Below, piece after piece: positions 26,641 through 34,690 of a stretch of 64,000 nucleotides of DNA. The position numbers were made by a program, and so were the translations under genes. Each line of letters starts with the position of its first letter. Positions within the stretch are counted from its first letter, which is position 1. Under the pieces are notes generated by a model. The model saw only the letters and a program-made list of their open reading frames with translations, was not told the origin of the DNA and did not search any database. This DNA comes from Spirochaetales bacterium (GTDB lineage: Bacteria; Spirochaetota; Spirochaetia; UBA9216), in the NCBI GenBank assembly GCA_016839055.1, contig JAEKNX010000007.1:227996-291995 (forward strand), given 5' to 3'.

Positions 26641-27327
26641 ATGAAACAAGAAATCAAAGGCAGCTATAAGCAACTGATTGTTGATACAGGAATTGAAATG
26701 GTTAGAAAAGGTATTACGGTTGGTACCTGGGGAAATATCAGTGCTCGGGATCCCGAGAGCGGTCTGATTTATATCAGCCCGAGCGGAATGGACTACTCAA
26801 CAATACAGCCCCAGCACGTTGTTGTTATGGATAGTGAACTCAATATAATTGACGGAGCGGCTGAGCCTTCAATTGAAAAGCATATGCATGTTGCTGTTTT
26901 CAATGCCCGTAAGGATGTGAATGCGGTTATTCATACTCATCCTGTTTATTCAACTGCGTTTGGAGTTGCAGAACAGAATCTCCCAGGTGTCAGTGAGGAT
27001 TTTATTCAGATAGTGGGTGCTGAGATTCAGGTAGCCACACCATATGAGCTGCCGGGAACAGAGGCGCTTGGGGAAGTTGCTGTTAAGGGACTTGGAACGA
27101 ACAATGCGGTACTTCTTCCGGGACACGGGGCCCTCGTAGTTGGAGCTGACATGAAGATGGCTCTCAAGGTTAGTATGGTTCTCGAGAAGAATGCTCAGAT
27201 TTACATTTATGCCAAGATGTTAGGCGGTGACGGTCATATCCGTTTATTCGGCCAGAATGAAATTGACGCCATGCAGGAATTCGCTAAAAATCATTACGGA
27301 CAGAAGAATAAAGACCTTTATAGTTAA
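26641..27327 (+). CDS. Class II aldolase / L-fuculose-phosphate aldolase-like
   Basis: 228 residues of the AraD/FucA family. Zinc and catalytic residues are recognisable: Glu in PSIEKHMH near residue 78, the HTHP pair near 100, and GHGA near 160, with the phosphate-binding WGNISAR near 30 and SPSGMDY near 48. The family cleaves sugar phosphates such as fuculose-1-P or ribulose-1-P to dihydroxyacetone phosphate and an aldehyde, or epimerises ribulose-5-P. AGGAG lies 7 bases before the ATG. Control by the divergent DeoR regulator is likely. The exact sugar is not evident, as no kinase or isomerase is adjacent. Confidence 0.9.
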   Translation: MKQEIKGSYKQLIVDTGIEMVRKGITVGTWGNISARDPESGLIYISPSGMDYSTIQPQHVVVMDSELNIIDGAAEPSIEKHMHVAVFNARKDVNAVIHTHPVYSTAFGVAEQNLPGVSEDFIQIVGAEIQVATPYELPGTEALGEVAVKGLGTNNAVLLPGHGALVVGADMKMALKVSMVLEKNAQIYIYAKMLGGDGHIRLFGQNEIDAMQEFAKNHYGQKNKDLYS

Positions 27328-27334
27328 TTAACCG

Positions 27335-27371
27335 AAAAATCCTGCTTGACAATAGGTTCAAGCGGGATTTT
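27335..27371 (+). terminator. Rho-independent terminator of the aldolase gene
   Basis: AAAATCCTGCTTGA pairs with TCAAGCGGGATTTT (one G-U pair) around an 8-base loop, 8 bases past the stop, with T residues closing the 3' arm. Confidence 0.75.
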
Positions 27372-27937
27372 AATGTTTGTAGTTGAAATCGTTTTCACTA
27401 CAAGGGGCTAAGTACAGCGTTGCTTTTTCGCCATTTTTACTCATTAAAATCAGCATATACCAATCCGTTCAGGGATATTGATGGCCTTGATGCGGATAAT
27501 CCGATAATAATTTCAACTTCTCTGCCTACCGGAATAAAGATTCCGGGTTCAGGCAGATTTTACATGAACTTCAAATTTCCTTTTACAGGGGCCATAGATT
27601 CGACAAATTTCGGCGGTTTCTATGGCGTCAGTCTGAAGAAGACGGGGATCTATATTTTTGTCATTATCGGTAAGGCTGGGAAGAACCTCTGTGAATTTTC
27701 GGCAGTCCTGAATGAGCTCGGCAGTGCCTTCGGCCGCTGCAGCTGCGGCGCGGTTTGGGGGTAGTCTCTACAGGAGAGACTACCCTGGAATAGGGCGCGC
27801 ATAACGCGTCGTCAGTAGAACGGATAGCAAGGATAATCATTAAAATTTCGGGTTTCTTTTTTATAGCCATTATCACATTCTTATTTGTTTATTGAAATAC
27901 TACGAGATCATCGAGAGTTGATAATCATAGTAAGTTA
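27372..27937. other. Unassigned region, possibly decayed coding sequence
   Basis: About 570 bases without a confident gene. ORFs on both strands (27420-27764 plus, 27664-27876 minus) are not convincing, and on the minus strand protein-like stretches in different frames (EGTAELIQDCRKFTEVLP, IFIPVGREVEIIIGLSASRP) suggest a frameshifted remnant. No family was recognised. Confidence 0.35.
27759..27785. repeat. Perfect 11-bp hairpin in unassigned region
   Basis: GGGTAGTCTCT at 27759-27769 pairs perfectly with AGAGACTACCC at 27775-27785 around the loop ACAGG. No T-run follows on either strand, so it is not a typical terminator; it could be an RNA structure or a protein site. Confidence 0.6.
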
Positions 27938-28801
27938 TTACTTTTTCAGTTTTCTGAAAAATCGCCGTATGAGTCCGACTCTTCCCCATCCCAGGAGATA
28001 AATCAGCCCCAGAATAAGGACAATCGGAACACCGAAGATGATGAGGTATATCACCGCAAATGTTAGGTAGTATAGAAATGTCAGTACAGCATCCTTCAAT
28101 GCATAGAAGGCGTTACTGAAAGAGGGGTAATCCTCTGATAGGGTTTCGCTGTAAGGCAATCTGAGATTGAAGCTTACAGTTGAGTAATCGATATCCCGGT
28201 TAAGTCCGCGGAAACTTCCCTCAAGCTGCTCTATTTCGGTTGTAACATCATTTAGCTGTCTCTCAACCGACAGGATATCTTCAATTGATTCTGCTTTCTT
28301 AAGGTAATCTCTGAACCTCTCTTGCAGTATTTTCTTATTTTCAATTCGGTTCTCCAGATCGTAGAAGACTTCAGTCACGTCATCGGCAGTGATTGATTTG
28401 GCCTCCACATCGCCTGCCTTTTCTGAACTCTGAAGGTAGGAGTCGAAGCTTTCGGCGGGAACTTTAACAACGAGAGAGGTCTCACCGTAATACAAATTTG
28501 ACGAGACAATCCATCCGCCAATTTCAAGGGCACGGCGGCTGAGTTCTTTCTCGGCGGCATCCACATCATCTACGGTGAGCTCGAGGTAGGCATTCAGTAT
28601 CCTCTTCCGCTCTCGGGGTTCAGGAGCCTGTTCAGGCGCCTCATTTGAGTTTTTCATCGCGACAGAAGGCTCCTGGGCGGCTGAACGTTCTGCTTTATCA
28701 GCCTCAGGCATCATATAGCTCTTCTCACCATAATCTGCGGCTCCTCCGCAAGAGAGAAACAAAACTGAAATTACCAAGATGACTGCAGTTTTTACCTTCA
28801 T
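27938..28801 (-). CDS. DUF4349 lipoprotein
   Basis: 287 residues. Lipoprotein signal with lipobox LFLSC (Cys near 18), an Ala/Glu/Pro-rich linker, then the DUF4349 domain (RKRILNAYLELTVDD ... IGGWIVSSN, a coiled coil with SIEDILSVERQLNDV, and DIDYSTVSFNLR) and one C-terminal membrane helix pair near residues 235-270. The family is widespread, membrane-bound and of unknown function. AGGAG lies 6 bases upstream of the ATG. It stands alone on the minus strand. Confidence 0.9.
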   Translation of the reverse strand: MKVKTAVILVISVLFLSCGGAADYGEKSYMMPEADKAERSAAQEPSVAMKNSNEAPEQAPEPRERKRILNAYLELTVDDVDAAEKELSRRALEIGGWIVSSNLYYGETSLVVKVPAESFDSYLQSSEKAGDVEAKSITADDVTEVFYDLENRIENKKILQERFRDYLKKAESIEDILSVERQLNDVTTEIEQLEGSFRGLNRDIDYSTVSFNLRLPYSETLSEDYPSFSNAFYALKDAVLTFLYYLTFAVIYLIIFGVPIVLILGLIYLLGWGRVGLIRRFFRKLKK

Positions 28802-28961
28802 ATTAACTCCTGATTAACTTATTAAAATATACACCTAGTATACACCTGAAAAACAGAAAAACAATAGTTGTATCAGCTAAGGCTATTTTTAACGAGATCC
28901 GGCCAGGACCGGTGTTGTCGTGGATATCCTCAATTGCGGTAATCTCTAAATTTCCTTTCTT

Positions 28962-29435
28962 TTATTTCCAGAAGAATTTTCTTACTGCAAAAAATACTGT
29001 AATAATAGTCATTCCCGCGATTGCGGCAATAACGACGGAGGAGGCGTCCCCCTCTGAACTTCTCTTTAGTATTATTCCAAGAAAGGCCCATAGTACTACA
29101 AGGCTGTAACCTCAGTCTTTTTTACTGTATATTACTAAACAAGTGATCAGAACAGCTGCCGCAATCATGATTATTGTCCAGATAGATTCTGATAGACCGA
29201 ACCTGTCCCATTTCACATTCACAAGAAAGGCTGTCGTATTGGCAATTGTTGCTACAGTTATCCAGCCGAGATAAACGCTGAATGGAAGTCTTGTTAATAA
29301 GAATACCCCTTTTATCTCCCCGGGTTCAGCAGAGCCTATTTTCTGATAGATAACTATCAGCGTAAATAACAGGATTAACATAAGGATCAATGAAAGTCCT
29401 ACTTTCTTCCAAATATAACAGTAATTATAATACTG
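28962..29435 (-). pseudogene. TspO/MBR-like membrane protein remnant, truncated and with in-frame TGA
   Basis: The track shows only 29112-29390. Reading through the TGA at 29112-29114 continues the same frame for 49 more residues (GYSLVVLWAFLGII ... VRKFFWK) to TAA at 28962, as in longer tryptophan-rich sensory protein relatives. The recognisable core is LPFSVYLGWITVATIANTTA followed by further helices. Upstream, the frame is open a few codons (YIWKKVGLS) before a stop, and the first three helices of the family are missing. Repeat copy B begins about 20 bases further on, so insertion or rearrangement there probably removed the 5' end. Both lesions make this non-functional. Confidence 0.7.
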
Positions 29436-29455
29436 CTATTTTTTATTGAAGTGTA

Positions 29456-29724
29456 CAGCAATTCCAAATTTAATCTCCGGAAGCCCCTGAATAATCTTTA
29501 AAATGTCAAAATATTTAAACCACTCCTCTTTGCCGCGTGTTGAAAAGTTCTAATTCCCGCTTCCGGGACGTCAGTAGTTCTGAATTTGGCTGCCTTTGTA
29601 TGCCGCCGCTGGGGGCCCCGGTGCCGCCTGAGAAAAATTGAGGTCTTCCGAACCCTAGTCTGATGGTGGCGGGGTCAGCAAGGGCCGAAATTCGGGAGAA
29701 TTGCAGTCAAATTCAGAATTGCTG
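29456..29724. repeat. Dispersed repeat copy B (MITE-like, about 269 bp)
   Basis: Diverged copy of 21185-21444 in the same orientation. Its terminal sequences CAGCAATTCCAAATTT and CAAATTCAGAATTGCTG are inverted repeats (14 of 16 paired). GC-rich centre TGCCGCCGCTGGGGGCCCCGG. No clear target duplication in this copy. It separates the truncated TspO-like remnant from the ABC-F promoter, which starts 18 bases beyond its right end. Confidence 0.75.
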
Positions 29725-29741
29725 AATTGCCCTCACAACCT

Positions 29742-29770
29742 TTGACAGCTTTGGGCGCATTTAGTACACT
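29742..29770 (+). promoter_or_regulatory. Strong promoter of the ABC-F gene
   Basis: Perfect TTGACA, 17-base spacer, TACACT, 37 bases before the chosen ATG at 29808. Confidence 0.65.
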
Positions 29771-29807
29771 TCCCCTGCAAATCATAAAACAGATACAGGA
29801 ACAGGTA

Positions 29808-31433
29808 ATGATAAACCTCGCAAATATAAAGATAGCATACGGCGGCCGAGTACTTTTCAGGAATGCCAATGTTCAGATTAACGGCGGCGAGAAGATTGGT
29901 CTTGTCGGACCCAACGGATCGGGGAAGACGACAATGTTTCGAATAATTGCCGGCACAGAGACCCCCGATGAGGGGAGCCTGACGATTGAAGCCGGAAAGG
30001 TAATCGGATATTTTTCTCAGGATGTCGGAGAGATGGCCGGACGAAGTGCACTCGAAGAAGCCCTCTCTGGCGCTGGTAGGGTTTACGAGCTTAGTTTGCA
30101 GCTGGCCGAGCTTGAGCACCGGATGGGCGACCCCGAAGGTGTGGGCTTGACCGATGCCGAGATGGAGCGTTACGGAGAAATTCAGATGGAGTTCATGGAT
30201 CTTAACGGCTACGAGCTTGAACTTCGGGCCGAGACGGTCATGGAAGGCCTCGGGATAGGCGCGGACCGGAGGGACCTGCCGGTTGAGAGCTTCAGCGGAG
30301 GCTGGAAGATGAGGATTGCACTTGCGAAGATCCTACTCCTTAATCCCGATGTACTCCTCATAGATGAGCCGACTAACCATCTCGATATCGAATCCATCGT
30401 CTGGCTTGAGAACTGGCTGAAGTCTTTTAAGGGCGCCCTTGTTATGACGAGTCATGACAGGGAGTTTATGAACCGTCTCTGCGGCAAAACCATTGAAGTA
30501 GCCGCTGAAAGTATTACGACATATTCCGGAGACTATGAATTCTATCTTTCGGAGCGGATCATAAGGCGTGAGCAGCTCATCTCCGCGCAGAAGCGGCAGC
30601 AGGCAATGCTTGCCAAGGAAGAAGAGTTTATCGCGCGTTTTGCTGCGCGTGCCTCTCACGCGGCACAGGTTCAGTCAAGAATCAAGACAATAGAGAAGAT
30701 AGAGCGAATAGTCGTTCCGTCGGATCCCAGGGTAATGAAATTCACCTTCAATGATATCAAGCGCAGCGGCGATCAGGTTGTTGAGATGAATGATCTTGCT
30801 AAAACATGGCCTAATCCAGACGGTTCGGTTAATTCTGTGTTCAGCGGAATAAGCGGGCAGGTGGCGCGGCTCAACAAGATAGCCGTTACTGGTATTAATG
30901 GGGCGGGAAAATCAACCCTGCTGAAGGTGATAACCGGAGAGACCGAGGCGACAAGTGGAAGCACTGTCCTCGGGGCAAGTGTGAACCTGGGGTATTTTAG
31001 CCAGTACTCATCGGATGTCTTGAATCCCGACCGTACAATTTTTGAAGAGGTCTCCGAGCGGCTGCCTCTGGCAACGATCGGCTGGATAAAGAACCTTCTG
31101 GGTTCATTTCAGTTCTCAGGTGATGATGCGGATAAAAAAATATCCATCCTCTCCGGAGGAGAGAAGAGCAGGGTGATGCTTGCAATCATCCTTTCGCAGC
31201 CGGTTAATTTCCTTGTACTTGATGAGCCTACTAACCACCTCGATATTGCAAGCCGCGAGGTTCTGCTCGGGGCCCTTCAGGAGTTTAGGGGAACTATCCT
31301 GATAGTCAGTCATGACCGTTATTTTCTACACCACCTTGTTAATCGGGTATTTGAGATTGATCACGGACAGATGAAAGTCTTCGAGGGTGACTATAATTAT
31401 TATCTGGAGAAGACGGGGCAAGGCCTTGTTTAA
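29808..31433 (+). CDS. ABC-F family ribosome-associated ATPase
   Basis: The track starts at 29727, inside the promoter; ATG 29808 begins the conserved MINLANIKIAYGG. 541 residues without membrane segments and with two ABC domains: GPNGSGKTT, SFSGGWKMR and LLIDEPTNHLD in the first; GINGAGKST, LSGGEKSR and LVLDEPTNHLD in the second, joined by a charged linker of about 80 residues (RREQLISAQKRQQAML). This is the translation-factor or antibiotic-protection type (EttA, Uup, Lsa-like), which acts at the ribosomal E site. The short C-terminal tail lacks the coiled coil of Uup. The subgroup cannot be decided by eye. Confidence 0.93.
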   Translation: MINLANIKIAYGGRVLFRNANVQINGGEKIGLVGPNGSGKTTMFRIIAGTETPDEGSLTIEAGKVIGYFSQDVGEMAGRSALEEALSGAGRVYELSLQLAELEHRMGDPEGVGLTDAEMERYGEIQMEFMDLNGYELELRAETVMEGLGIGADRRDLPVESFSGGWKMRIALAKILLLNPDVLLIDEPTNHLDIESIVWLENWLKSFKGALVMTSHDREFMNRLCGKTIEVAAESITTYSGDYEFYLSERIIRREQLISAQKRQQAMLAKEEEFIARFAARASHAAQVQSRIKTIEKIERIVVPSDPRVMKFTFNDIKRSGDQVVEMNDLAKTWPNPDGSVNSVFSGISGQVARLNKIAVTGINGAGKSTLLKVITGETEATSGSTVLGASVNLGYFSQYSSDVLNPDRTIFEEVSERLPLATIGWIKNLLGSFQFSGDDADKKISILSGGEKSRVMLAIILSQPVNFLVLDEPTNHLDIASREVLLGALQEFRGTILIVSHDRYFLHHLVNRVFEIDHGQMKVFEGDYNYYLEKTGQGLV

Positions 31434-31608
31434 TCCTCAGGCCGTAAATCTGGAGAATAATTTAGCCTAATTTCGGTTTTGGAATAGCCAAAAGTGGAGA
31501 TTAAGCTGTATTATATAACTATAAGTAAAATTTATAAATTTGCGGTTTAACCCTATGGTTTATGAATTTTTAATGAATTTTAATAAAATAAAATACTGGA
31601 GGCTTACA

Positions 31609-31713
31609 ATGGCTAAAGGCAAAGACAAGGGTAACAGCGGTGCCAACGACAAGAAGAAACCTGTGCTGACAATTAAAGAGAAGAGAAAGGCAAAGAAAGA
31701 TAAGAAAGCGTAG
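31609..31713 (+). CDS. 34-residue highly basic small protein
   Basis: Too short for the ORF track. ATG at 31609 has GGAGG 6 bases upstream. The 34 residues (MAKGKDKGNS... KEKRKAKKDKKA) contain 14 Lys and 1 Arg, with no hydrophobic stretch, and end in TAG. Such short Lys-rich proteins with a KEKRKAKK tail are found in various bacteria as uncharacterised small proteins; nucleic-acid or ribosome binding would be an inference. It has its own translation signals and lies 175 bases behind the ABC-F gene. Confidence 0.7.
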   Translation: MAKGKDKGNSGANDKKKPVLTIKEKRKAKKDKKA

Positions 31714-31943
31714 CAGGTATTCTCCGGCAGTCCCTGGATTGGATTACTATCAATCTTGGAATTGCCGGATGATTTCTAAAGTATTTACTAATATATAATC
31801 GCCCTGAGTGCATGGATGATATTTTATCGGCATCCTATTGCAATGCGTAATCGCAAATGTAAAATCATTTAATCACTATTTTGAATTTATGCAACCCGTC
31901 ACGAATATAGATCGGGAAGGGCTGGCATAAATGCGCAAAAGAT
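31714..31943. other. Intergenic region between small basic gene and citrate synthase
   Basis: 230 bases. A weak CCGGCA/TGCCGG inverted repeat at about 31724-31770 may end the small gene's transcript. Nothing else recognised. Confidence 0.35.
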
Positions 31944-33218
31944 TTATCCTGGATAATGAGCCTCGGTGGGACCGGTGTAGATCTGCCGAGGCCGTCCGAT
32001 CTTGAAGGGAACGCTGTCGTGCATCTCCTTCCACTGGGCAATCCATCCGGGCATCCGGCCGATGGCAAAGAGAACTGTAAACATTTCCGTTGGAAATCCC
32101 ATCTCGCGGTAAAGGATACCGGAATAGAAATCCACATTGGGATACAGTTTCCGTTCCACGAAATAATCATCTTTTAAGGCAGCAGCTTCCAGTTCCAGGG
32201 CGATATTCATCAGAGGATCATCCAGCTTCCGGTTTCCCAGGAAGGACTGGGCTTCCTGTTTCAGGATCTTCATCCGGGGATCGAAATTTCTGTAGACCCG
32301 GTGGCCGAAACCTGAAAGCTTGAAATTGCTGTTTTTATCCTTGGCCCTCTCGAGAACGGTTTTTATGGACAGATTCTCATTACGGATCCTCTCGAGCATC
32401 TCAATGACTTCCTGGTTGGCTCCTCCATGCAAGGGACCCCAAAGGGCACATATTCCCGCACAGACTGAAGAGTATAGATTGACCAGGGAGCTTCCCACCA
32501 GCCGTACTGTAGAGGTGCTGCAGTTCTGCTCGTGGTCCGCGTGGAGAATAAGAATCATATTCAGCAGGCGCTCCATATCGGGATCGCTTTCATATGGCTT
32601 CACCGGGCTGTCGAACATCATGTTGAGGAAGTTGCCCACGTAGGGAAGGTCATGCCGGGGGTAAACCAGGGGCTCCCCGATAGATCGTTTGTAGGAGAAC
32701 GCCGCGATGGTTCGTATTTTAGAAATCAGCCTGGAAGCCATGAGTTTAAAGACCTCCCCGTCATTCTCATCCACAAAATATTGGGGATAGAAGATGCTCA
32801 TAGCATTAACCATGGTACTTAAAATCGACATAGGATGGGCCGTGGGGGGCACTGAGTGGAAAAATTTGATCATATCCTCGTGGAGCATGGAATTTTCGGT
32901 CAGCTGCTGCGAAAACTCCAATCTTTCGCCGTTGTCGGGAAATTTTCCGTTCACCAGAAAGTAGGCTACTTCGGTGAATCGCGCTTTTGATGCCAATTCC
33001 TCAATGTTTACCCCCCGGTATTTCAGAATTCCTTTTTCTCCGTCGATGTAGGTGATGGCGCTTTTACAGCTTCCGGTGTTCTGATAGCCGCTGTCCAGGG
33101 TAATGAAACCGCTGTCCTTTCTCAGATTAGTAATATCTATCGCCTGCTCTCCCATGGTTCCGGTAACCAAGGGCAATTCTATAACCATGTTTCCCAGATT
33201 CAATTTAGCATTTTCCAT
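31944..33218 (-). CDS. gltA: Citrate synthase, type II
   Basis: The ATG at 33218 (MENAKLNLGN) matches the family start better than 33230, whose only purine-rich stretch touches the start codon. About 424 residues. Citrate synthase condenses oxaloacetate with acetyl-CoA. Conserved parts: N-terminal beta domain (VTGTMGEQAIDI, a type II feature), ILHADHEQN with an active-site His, GPLHGGANQ with the second His, GFGHRVYRNFDPR, and the catalytic Asp in YPNVDFYSGI. The protein is complete. Single gene on the minus strand, with no other TCA-cycle gene nearby; its role may be glutamate synthesis rather than a full cycle. Confidence 0.95.
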   Translation of the reverse strand: MENAKLNLGNMVIELPLVTGTMGEQAIDITNLRKDSGFITLDSGYQNTGSCKSAITYIDGEKGILKYRGVNIEELASKARFTEVAYFLVNGKFPDNGERLEFSQQLTENSMLHEDMIKFFHSVPPTAHPMSILSTMVNAMSIFYPQYFVDENDGEVFKLMASRLISKIRTIAAFSYKRSIGEPLVYPRHDLPYVGNFLNMMFDSPVKPYESDPDMERLLNMILILHADHEQNCSTSTVRLVGSSLVNLYSSVCAGICALWGPLHGGANQEVIEMLERIRNENLSIKTVLERAKDKNSNFKLSGFGHRVYRNFDPRMKILKQEAQSFLGNRKLDDPLMNIALELEAAALKDDYFVERKLYPNVDFYSGILYREMGFPTEMFTVLFAIGRMPGWIAQWKEMHDSVPFKIGRPRQIYTGPTEAHYPG

Positions 33219-33230
33219 TAAGTTCCCCAT

Positions 33231-33616
33231 TTCTCGATAATTTTTTCAGTAAAATTTCAGCAATTTATGCATTTTAATTCGGGTTTTCATCTCATCCCTG
33301 AATTAACAGAGTACTCGTAGAAACAGATTATATATGGTGAAGTCTTGAATGGCAACTGATATAAATCCGTCTAAGGGACAGCCCCGGGGCTCGATCATCG
33401 GAATAATGGCGTTGCAGCAGCTGCATTATCTCCAGTTTCGGTATTGAGGTTTCTGTTTTACCTGGTATATTCAGCGGTGACTCAGGTACTATTCTTTCAG
33501 CCGGGGCTGTTAATTCACATTCCATGAGTTTTAGGAGTATAATTGTAGGTGATGCCGGTTAAACAGTCATCAGCACTGCTGAAGGAAAGTATCAATGTTT
33601 TCAGAAGGAGAAGAGA
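33231..33616. other. Intergenic region with long-range inverted repeat
   Basis: 386 bases between gltA and mscL. ACAGCCCCGG at 33378-33387 pairs with CCGGGGCTGT at 33501-33510, and the former is part of a perfect palindrome AGCCCCGGGGCT. The enclosed 113 bases hold further small palindromes (GCAGCTGC). It could be a structured RNA or leader of mscL; no gene is evident. Confidence 0.4.
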
Positions 33617-34021
33617 ATGGGAATGATAAAAGAATTTAAAGATTTCGCAGTCAAAGGAAACGTTGTTGATATGGCCGTTGGAATCATCATCGGAACCGCT
33701 TTCGGGAAAATTGTATCTTCATTTGTTGGTGATGTCATCATGCCTCCCATTGGTGTGCTTCTCGGAGGAATTGATTTTACAAATCTTTCAATTACAATAA
33801 AGGCGGCTACGGGAAATCTTCCGGCTGTTGTCATCAGCTATGGAAAGTTTATTCAGACAGTTGTCGATTTTTTAATTGTGGCATTCGTTATTTTTATTGC
33901 TGTCAAGGCTATTAATAAGTTAAAGAAGATAGAAGTTGAAGCACCCAAAGAGCTTGTAGCACCTCCGGTGCAGGAGGTGTTGCTCACAGAAATACGTGAC
34001 CTCCTAAAAGCACGTAAATAA
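33617..34021 (+). CDS. mscL: Large-conductance mechanosensitive channel MscL
   Basis: 134 residues, usual length. Two membrane helices: M1 with the pore signature [18 protein letters not shown] and M2 ([19 protein letters not shown]), joined by a periplasmic loop with [13 protein letters not shown], and a C-terminal cytoplasmic helix ([11 protein letters not shown]). It opens at lytic membrane tension to release solutes. GGAG lies 6 bases before the ATG. This channel is intact, whereas the MscS-type gene at 19977 is broken. Confidence 0.97.
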   Translation: MGMIKEFKDFAVKGNVVDMAVGIIIGTAFGKIVSSFVGDVIMPPIGVLLGGIDFTNLSITIKAATGNLPAVVISYGKFIQTVVDFLIVAFVIFIAVKAINKLKKIEVEAPKELVAPPVQEVLLTEIRDLLKARK

Positions 34022-34069
34022 TCTTATTCAGATTAAAAAAATATATTACAGTAGATCTTCCGCGGTAGC

Positions 34070-34675
34070 TCAGCCTGGCTTCAGCCACCCTTTTTCTACT
34101 GCCATATCAACATTGCTTGTGAGGAAGTCCCAGAATAGCGGAAAAGCTTCGACGGCCGGCTGCATCCGGGTGAGAACCTGTGAGCGGCTGATGCCGTGTT
34201 CAAGCCATGAAATGCCTTCGGTGGTGATGTTGTGCAGAAATGGCTGGAAGCGATCCATCAGGGTCGCGAATTTCGCCTCGTTTGTTGAGCGCTCTTCGAA
34301 ATCATGCCAGAGGTCCATGATCTCGGTGCCGATATCCTCAGGCAGAATACCGAAAATGCGTTCAGCGGCCTCCTGTTCCCTCTCTTCCTTTCCGACATTG
34401 GCTGCCGCGTCGAAGAGGTAGGCGTCGCCTGCGTCAATTTCGACAAGGTCATGAATCAACACCATCTTGATTACTCGGAAAAGATCTGTTTTCTCTTCGG
34501 CATACTCGGAAAGAATCAGGGCCATGGCGGCCAGATGCCAGGAGTGTTCGGCGTCATTTTCTTTGCGCGACTTATCCATCAGAGGGGTCTGGCGGAAGAT
34601 GGATTTTACCTTGTCAATCTCTCTGATGAATTCAAGCTGCCTGGAAAATCGTTTCATTTCAATTGTCGTATTCAC
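34070..34675 (-). CDS. HD-domain hydrolase (YfbR/HDDC2-like)
   Basis: 201 residues. The metal-binding HD pattern is complete: His in ENDAEHSWHLA near residue 43, the HD pair in LIHDLVEIDAGD near 75, and the late Asp in LMDRFQPF near 140. The family includes 5'-deoxynucleotidases acting on dNMPs. GTG start with AGGAG 8 bases upstream. It is the last gene of the minus-strand operon with RND efflux, photolyase and flavodoxin-like genes, 15 bases from the previous stop. A nucleotide-cleaning role next to DNA repair is plausible but inferred. Confidence 0.85.
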   Translation of the reverse strand: MNTTIEMKRFSRQLEFIREIDKVKSIFRQTPLMDKSRKENDAEHSWHLAAMALILSEYAEEKTDLFRVIKMVLIHDLVEIDAGDAYLFDAAANVGKEEREQEAAERIFGILPEDIGTEIMDLWHDFEERSTNEAKFATLMDRFQPFLHNITTEGISWLEHGISRSQVLTRMQPAVEAFPLFWDFLTSNVDMAVEKGWLKPG

Positions 34676-34690
34676 TCTGATGCTCCTGTA

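Noticed and set aside
29112-29114. TGA in the TspO-like remnant as selenocysteine
   Set aside because: The family is not a selenoprotein family, the gene lacks its 5' end, and no downstream SECIS-like hairpin was seen.
31865-32170. 101-residue minus-strand ORF overlapping gltA
   Set aside because: Out of frame with the well-supported citrate synthase 3' end; composition is not protein-like.
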